From an uncultured Bacilli bacterium (lineage in GTDB: Bacteria; Bacillota_I; Bacilli_A; RF39; UBA660), in contig CANQYR010000027.1 of the NCBI GenBank assembly GCA_947628125.1, positions 1 through 10,934 on the forward strand: a stretch of 10,934 bases of DNA, read 5' to 3'. The notes under the pieces were generated by a model. The model ran no database searches. It was not told the DNA's origin and saw only the letters and a list, made by a program, of their open reading frames with translations. This document shows positions 7,348-10,934 of the stretch, in pieces (within the stretch, counting starts at the first letter, position 1; each line of letters opens with the position of its first letter). The position numbers and the translations under genes are program-made.

Positions 7348-7598
7348 ATGTTCTTTTTTTTAACTAATTTTCGCGTTTGCGAGGTTATTTTTCTTTTTTG
7401 AAGTTCTAAAAACATTTGTCTTGTAAGTCCAGTCGTGTTTTGACATAGGCAATGAAGTTCTTGGATGCTCATTTCTGCAAAAAGGTTAGACTCGCCCATA
7501 ATATCTAATATTTCTTGCATTGTTAGGTGTCTATCGCCTAGTTCATGGTTTCTATATTTTTGCATGATGGTATAATATTTTTCCAGATTATCTGACAT
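7344..7598 (-). CDS. Small hypothetical protein, 84 aa
   Basis: I do not recognise a family. The 84-residue protein looks largely helical and soluble, with a Tyr/His-rich start (MSDNLEKYYTIMQKYRNHEL), a middle part (MQEILDIMGESNLFAEMS) that could form a short helix-turn-helix, and a very basic tail (KLVKKKNI). No signal peptide or membrane segment is seen. Evidence that it is real: AAGGAAGTG lies at a normal distance before the ATG, a TGn-extended -10 lies upstream, and the frame occupies otherwise empty DNA. It is convergent with the amidase, and their stop codons overlap by 3 bases at 7344-7347. A DNA- or RNA-binding role would be speculation. Confidence 0.65.
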   Translation of the reverse strand: MSDNLEKYYTIMQKYRNHELGDRHLTMQEILDIMGESNLFAEMSIQELHCLCQNTTGLTRQMFLELQKRKITSQTRKLVKKKNI

Positions 7599-7624
7599 TT
7601 TAATTCACTTCCTTAACTTTTTTT

Positions 7625-7653
7625 AGTATATCATGTTTTTGTTATTTTTTAAA
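7625..7653 (-). promoter_or_regulatory. Predicted promoter of 84-aa gene
   Basis: On the minus strand TATACT (7630-7625), preceded by TGA, forms an extended -10. TTTAAA (7653-7648) stands 17 bases upstream as a weak -35. The ATG is at 7598, with AAGGAAGTG between. Confidence 0.5.
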
Positions 7654-7654
7654 T

Positions 7655-7683
7655 TTGCTTTTTACCAAAAAATATTATATTAT
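7655..7683 (+). promoter_or_regulatory. Predicted promoter of AbiEi-like/TPR gene
   Basis: TTGCTT (7655-7660), a 17-base spacer and TATTAT (7678-7683) lie upstream of AGGAGG (7704-7709). Unlike the other promoters predicted here it has no TGn extension. Its -35 abuts that of the divergent 84-aa gene promoter, so the two polymerase sites would compete. Confidence 0.5.
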
Positions 7684-7718
7684 AAAAATAGTTTAAGTAT
7701 TTCAGGAGGTAATTAAAG

Positions 7719-10088
7719 GTGATTAATGAGACAAATTTAGATAAATTATATGACAGTTTTATAGACGAAGATGAGCTTACTACCAAAAAGTTAAAGGAAT
7801 TAGGTTTTAATTCGACGGATTTAAATAAGTTAATTGAAAAAGATCTTATTATTCGCACTAGAAGAGGGATATATTCTTTAAATAAGATTGATGGTTTATA
7901 CTTTTTTGGCAAAAAATTAATTGCTTTGAGAAAGCATGATCGGGCAACATTGTGTTTTAAGAAATGTTATAATATTAATCCAACTCATAATGGGGTATGT
8001 TTTCAGTTATTTTTAAGAGCTATACAACAAAAGGATTATGATGAGGCTTTAAAGTATTACTCTACATTTTGGAATGCAAATAAATTTTACGATGTTGATA
8101 ACCGCCTTTATTTGTATTTATTAAGTGTAATTACAAATCTTCCTGTTGATTACCGGGAGTATGCGAAAATTTTACAATTAGATGATTTAGAAGTTGATAA
8201 AGAAGATAAAAGATATAATGATATTAATTTGCAAAATAAAATAAGGTTATCGGTTTTTAACCAAAGATTTACTTTAGCTTGTAAGCAGTTAAATGATTAT
8301 ATTAAGGAAAAAGAAAGTTTAAGTGTTCAAGATTTAACAATTAGAACATTACTTATCCAAGCGGTAGAAAAGCAAATGCAAGATAAACAAACCATAATTG
8401 ATTTACTTACGCAAAAGAAATATAAAGACATAATTAAATTGTATGATGAAATGAGTTTTTTTCACAGATTAGGAATGGTTGATAACTACATATTATATCT
8501 TACTACAGAACTATTAAATATTATTGAAACAAATAAAATTCCTAAAGTACGCGTTGTTGATACTAATAATATTTTTGATGCGATTGATGGACAAAATTTT
8601 TCTTTAGCCTTTGATTTAGCAAAAAAATACAGTGATAAGTATAATGTTGATAAGAATTATAATGTTTTTTATTTAATTTTAAAGGATATTGTTAAGCAAT
8701 GTGAAAGGTTAAATAGTAAACTAGATAATGCTAATAAAGCCACTTTTTCTGATGTTATTAAATTTTTAATGAGTGGCAATTTAGATGAGACATTTAAGTG
8801 TTTAAAAAGTTATTTATCTCATTTGAATAAAAGTTGTTATGAGTTTTTGATTCGGGATTTGATCAAAATTAGTGTACTTACTAATGATAAGATTTTTACT
8901 AAGCCAGTAAAGGAACTAGCTTTAATTAGTAAAGAAAGTTATGTTTTTGATATTTATTCTTATGTTCAAGATTTTTATATCAGTTTATCGCAAAAGAGGT
9001 TTGAAGAAGCCAAAATATATTTAGATATAATTAAAAATGGAGAGGCTTTAGTTCAAGATAGGATTGCGATTAATGAATTATATCAAATTTTTGAAGTTGC
9101 CAAAGAGGAAAAAGAAACTTTGAAGCAAGATATAGATGTGCCAATAAAAAAAGAGGAAAAAGAAACTATGGCACAAGATATAGGTGTTCCAGTAAAAAAA
9201 GAAGAAGTTGGAAAAAGGAAACCAAAACCTTTAATTAAAAAAGATGAAATAACCTTGGCAGATAAGGATTTTATGAATAGAAAGCATAAAGAGTTATTAG
9301 CTAATAAAGGAATTATATTGTTAAGGAAGATGAATAGTTCTAGAATAGAAAAGATTTTAAAAATGACAGAAGATTATTCTGATATGGATGCGTTTGTGAT
9401 TGGCAATGATAATAAACAGCAAGTAGTATTACGTTATAAAACTTTGGATGAAGGCATTAATAAAAAGGATCTTATTAATATAGCTAACAAGGCCTATGGT
9501 GAAAAAGATTATGCAAAGTGTATAGAGGTTAATTTGCAGTTATTAAGTTTATTTAATAAGCCTAAGGAAATAATTTATTCTAAATTAGGGTTAGCATATA
9601 TGAAAATGATGAATATTTCTTTAGCAATTGATTATTTAACAATCGCTGATGATTTGGCCAAAAAGGAGCACTCAGATTTTAATTTTAGCTATTTAATTGC
9701 GAGGTTAAAAAATGAAATACCACAGGAAGATATAAAGCCTAATTTTAAAATGGAATTAGAAGATTTTGTTTATGATGATAAATATGATAGCTTGTTTAAT
9801 ATGATAAATAATTTAGTTATGGTATATGGGCTTAATTTAAATGAGGCTTGTGCCCAACTAGGGTTAAATGAGGAAGAAGCTTTGATCGTAAAACTTGTTT
9901 ATGCGAGAGAATTTTATACTCAAGGCAACTATGTTAAGGGTGACTTATTTTTTAAAGCAGTTGAAAAAGAAAAAAATAAGACGGATGCAGTTAAAGCACT
10001 TCTTAAAGAGGTTCAAACAAATAGAAGGTTTTACCAAAACCGAAAAGAAGATAGAGATGTTAAGTTATCATTAACGTTAGTTCCTTAA
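7719..10088 (+). CDS. AbiEi-like winged-helix protein with TPR-like repeats
   Basis: The 789-residue protein is soluble and probably cytoplasmic. The N-terminus (about 17-54: ELTTKKLKELGFNSTDLNKL, then IEKDLIIRTRRGIYSLN) resembles the winged-helix N-domain of AbiEi-type antitoxins and regulators, where GIYSL is the usual end of the wing. Helical repeats follow: a TPR-like pair (about 58-120, KHDRATLCFKKCYNINP), a long central helical solenoid, then TPR-like repeats again at about 586-648 (EKDYAKCIEVNLQLLSLFNK). Between them is a charged Lys/Glu linker (about 462-520) containing two 16-residue repeats. A last helical region (about 678-735, LNEACAQLGLNEEEALIV) resembles a second helix-turn-helix. 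The start is GTG 7719, 9 bases after AGGAGG; the nearby ATG is out of frame. No AbiEii nucleotidyltransferase toxin is adjacent. A TPR-bearing transcriptional regulator or scaffold is the best guess; its ligand is unknown. Confidence 0.6.
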   Translation: MINETNLDKLYDSFIDEDELTTKKLKELGFNSTDLNKLIEKDLIIRTRRGIYSLNKIDGLYFFGKKLIALRKHDRATLCFKKCYNINPTHNGVCFQLFLRAIQQKDYDEALKYYSTFWNANKFYDVDNRLYLYLLSVITNLPVDYREYAKILQLDDLEVDKEDKRYNDINLQNKIRLSVFNQRFTLACKQLNDYIKEKESLSVQDLTIRTLLIQAVEKQMQDKQTIIDLLTQKKYKDIIKLYDEMSFFHRLGMVDNYILYLTTELLNIIETNKIPKVRVVDTNNIFDAIDGQNFSLAFDLAKKYSDKYNVDKNYNVFYLILKDIVKQCERLNSKLDNANKATFSDVIKFLMSGNLDETFKCLKSYLSHLNKSCYEFLIRDLIKISVLTNDKIFTKPVKELALISKESYVFDIYSYVQDFYISLSQKRFEEAKIYLDIIKNGEALVQDRIAINELYQIFEVAKEEKETLKQDIDVPIKKEEKETMAQDIGVPVKKEEVGKRKPKPLIKKDEITLADKDFMNRKHKELLANKGIILLRKMNSSRIEKILKMTEDYSDMDAFVIGNDNKQQVVLRYKTLDEGINKKDLINIANKAYGEKDYAKCIEVNLQLLSLFNKPKEIIYSKLGLAYMKMMNISLAIDYLTIADDLAKKEHSDFNFSYLIARLKNEIPQEDIKPNFKMELEDFVYDDKYDSLFNMINNLVMVYGLNLNEACAQLGLNEEEALIVKLVYAREFYTQGNYVKGDLFFKAVEKEKNKTDAVKALLKEVQTNRRFYQNRKEDRDVKLSLTLVP
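9102..9197 (+). repeat. Two 48-bp in-frame tandem repeats in linker
   Basis: Units 9102-9149 and 9150-9197 differ at 7 of 48 bases and encode KEEKETLKQDIDVPIK and KEEKETMAQDIGVPVK. A third partial unit (KEEVGK) begins at 9198. The repeat keeps the reading frame and lies in the charged linker between the two helical-repeat halves. Confidence 0.85.
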
Positions 10089-10093
10089 AAATA

Positions 10094-10122
10094 TTGTTTT
10101 AAATATAGTTTTATGATATTAT
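10094..10122 (+). promoter_or_regulatory. Predicted promoter of transglutaminase-like gene
   Basis: TTGTTT (10094-10099), 17 bases, then TATTAT (10117-10122) with TGA just before it. It lies in the 62-base gap after the TPR gene, so this gene may be transcribed on its own as well as by read-through; no terminator hairpin is seen in the gap. Confidence 0.55.
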
Positions 10123-10150
10123 ATTTGCAAATTAAAAGGGGGGGCTTTAA

Positions 10151-10855
10151 ATGGCTAGTAAATTACAGGAATTAAAGTGGCAGGCTTATAATTACAAATC
10201 AAGAAAATTATTGTTATGGGGATTAAAAAAAAGTTATATTACACCTTATAATGATGAGCTAATAAAAAAATTAAGAACTATTTATGATGGCGGAATACCA
10301 GCATCAATATTATTGTTATCCGATGGAATGTCTAATGGTTTTTGTTATGACAGGGCCTTATTAATGGCAAGGGCTTTTTTGGATGAAGATGTTGATGTTA
10401 AATTATTATATGCATCAGTAGATTGTTTAAGGTTAAACCCTAAATTAATAACTTCTCTTAACCCCAATTATGCTGATCATTGTGTTGTTTGTATAACTTC
10501 TAAGTTAGGTAAGCAATTTATTATTGATACTTCATCAGGTTTTATATACGATAAAAATTTATATTTTTTAATGGAACATCCGAAGATAAGGAAAATTAAT
10601 GATAAAGATGCGATAATTAAATTTGTTGAATCACAGAAACATTATTATCCCGAAGATATAGAAAATGACAAATATATCGCACCTTCTATATTACCAATAA
10701 TTGAGATGACTTATGGTCAAAAAAACGAGTTATATTCTATGGAAGGGATAGAGTTATTACAAAGGGAAATAGAACATTTTAAAGAGGTAATTAATTATGA
10801 TAAAGTTTGTCATGAAATAGACGAAGACATGGAAAAATTGAGGCTAAAAAAATAG
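10151..10855 (+). CDS. Putative Cys-His-Asp (transglutaminase/papain-fold-like) protein
   Basis: The 234-residue protein has no signal peptide. The segment SNGFCYDRALLMARAFLDED (61-80) places a Cys at the start of a helix, as in papain-fold and transglutaminase-like enzymes. YADHCVVCITS (about 107-117) supplies a candidate His110 on a strand, and KQFIIDTSSGFIYD a candidate Asp126 on the next strand. This Cys65-His110-Asp126 order and spacing fit a transglutaminase-type triad, but the overall family is not recognised, and peptidase, acyltransferase or inactive binding roles are all possible. The start ATG 10151 follows a run of seven G (10138-10144) that serves as ribosome binding site, 6 bases away. 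It lies 62 bases after the AbiEi-like/TPR gene and may be functionally linked. Its stop is only about 4 bases from the predicted insertion-sequence end, so the C-terminus (EDMEKLRLKK) may have been altered by that insertion. Confidence 0.55.
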   Translation: MASKLQELKWQAYNYKSRKLLLWGLKKSYITPYNDELIKKLRTIYDGGIPASILLLSDGMSNGFCYDRALLMARAFLDEDVDVKLLYASVDCLRLNPKLITSLNPNYADHCVVCITSKLGKQFIIDTSSGFIYDKNLYFLMEHPKIRKINDKDAIIKFVESQKHYYPEDIENDKYIAPSILPIIEMTYGQKNELYSMEGIELLQREIEHFKEVINYDKVCHEIDEDMEKLRLKK

Positions 10856-10858
10856 TAT

Positions 10859-10934
10859 GGAGTCTGTAAATAAATTTGTGTAAAGTATAAATCCTTTCTA
10901 TGGTAATATAGAAATATATAAATTAGAAAGGATT
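10859..10934 (+). mobile_element. Left end of a probable IS256-family insertion sequence (partial)
   Basis: The segment 10859-10885 begins GGAGTCTGTAAATAAATT and continues TGTGTAAAG. It resembles the terminal inverted repeats of IS256 (mutator-type) elements, which typically read like TGTAAA...TTGTGTAAA near the tip. The window then ends with AGAAAGG, a ribosome-binding-like sequence, as expected just before a transposase start. No transposase coding sequence is inside the window, and the other end and target duplication cannot be checked. The call rests on remembered family resemblance. Confidence 0.5.
10890..10934 (+). promoter_or_regulatory. Perfect 11-bp inverted repeat enclosing a ribosome binding site
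   Basis: AATCCTTTCTA (10890-10900) and TAGAAAGGATT (10924-10934) are exact reverse complements separated by 23 bases. In RNA they would form an 11-bp stem that buries AGAAAGGA, the probable ribosome binding site of a gene starting just past the window edge. A weak promoter could lie between TTGTGT (10876-10881) and TATGGT (10899-10904); a transcript from it would lack most of the left arm and leave the site free. The pairing is directly seen; the regulatory role is inferred. Confidence 0.6.

Noticed and set aside
7600..7718. Riboswitch or other structured leader in the divergent gap
   Set aside because: The 120 bases are AT-rich and fully accounted for by two promoters and ribosome binding sites; no conserved RNA motif or stem is visible.
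7649..7912. Minus-strand open frame of 87 codons
   Set aside because: It overlaps the start of the 789-residue gene and the divergent promoter region; its composition looks like an antisense shadow.

Overview
The window is a compact, AT-rich stretch (I judge roughly one third GC by eye) with almost no intergenic space. Sites resemble Bacillota: strong AGGAGG-type ribosome binding sites, TTG and GTG starts, and sigma-A-like promoters. TGA serves as a stop (end of the HipA-like kinase gene) and Trp is encoded by TGG, so the code is the standard bacterial one and not the Mycoplasma code. Gene content (L9, DnaB, G5/LysM/M23 and Amidase_3 wall hydrolases, a DUF2974/Mbeg1-like hydrolase) suggests a low-GC gut Bacilli/Erysipelotrichia or RF39-like lineage. 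That placement is inference.

Positions 1-3150 (minus strand) hold a core operon: rplI, dnaB, then a membrane-anchored LysM-G5-M23 peptidase cut by the window edge. The genes are packed so tightly that each downstream ribosome binding site overlaps the preceding stop codon.

Positions 3178-4920 (minus strand) hold the most interesting unit. A HipA-fold kinase homologue is followed, with a 4-base ATGA overlap, by a protein with HEILH and NECAIDFLS motifs typical of zinc metallopeptidases. No HipB-type DNA-binding antitoxin is present. I know of no described system with this pairing.

Positions 4930-7598 hold an alpha/beta hydrolase (minus strand) and an N-acetylmuramoyl-L-alanine amidase (plus strand). 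They diverge from an intergenic region where the two predicted -10 boxes lie on top of each other. The amidase ends tail-to-tail, with overlapping stop codons, on a small unknown gene (minus strand).

Positions 7625-10855 hold a divergent promoter region, then a large protein with an AbiEi-like winged helix fused to TPR-like repeats and an internal 48-bp tandem duplication. Next is a putative Cys-His-Asp (transglutaminase/papain-like) protein. The last ~75 bases look like the left end of an IS256-family insertion sequence. They carry a perfect 11-bp inverted repeat whose right arm contains a ribosome-binding-site-like sequence, an arrangement that could silence transposase translation from read-through transcripts.
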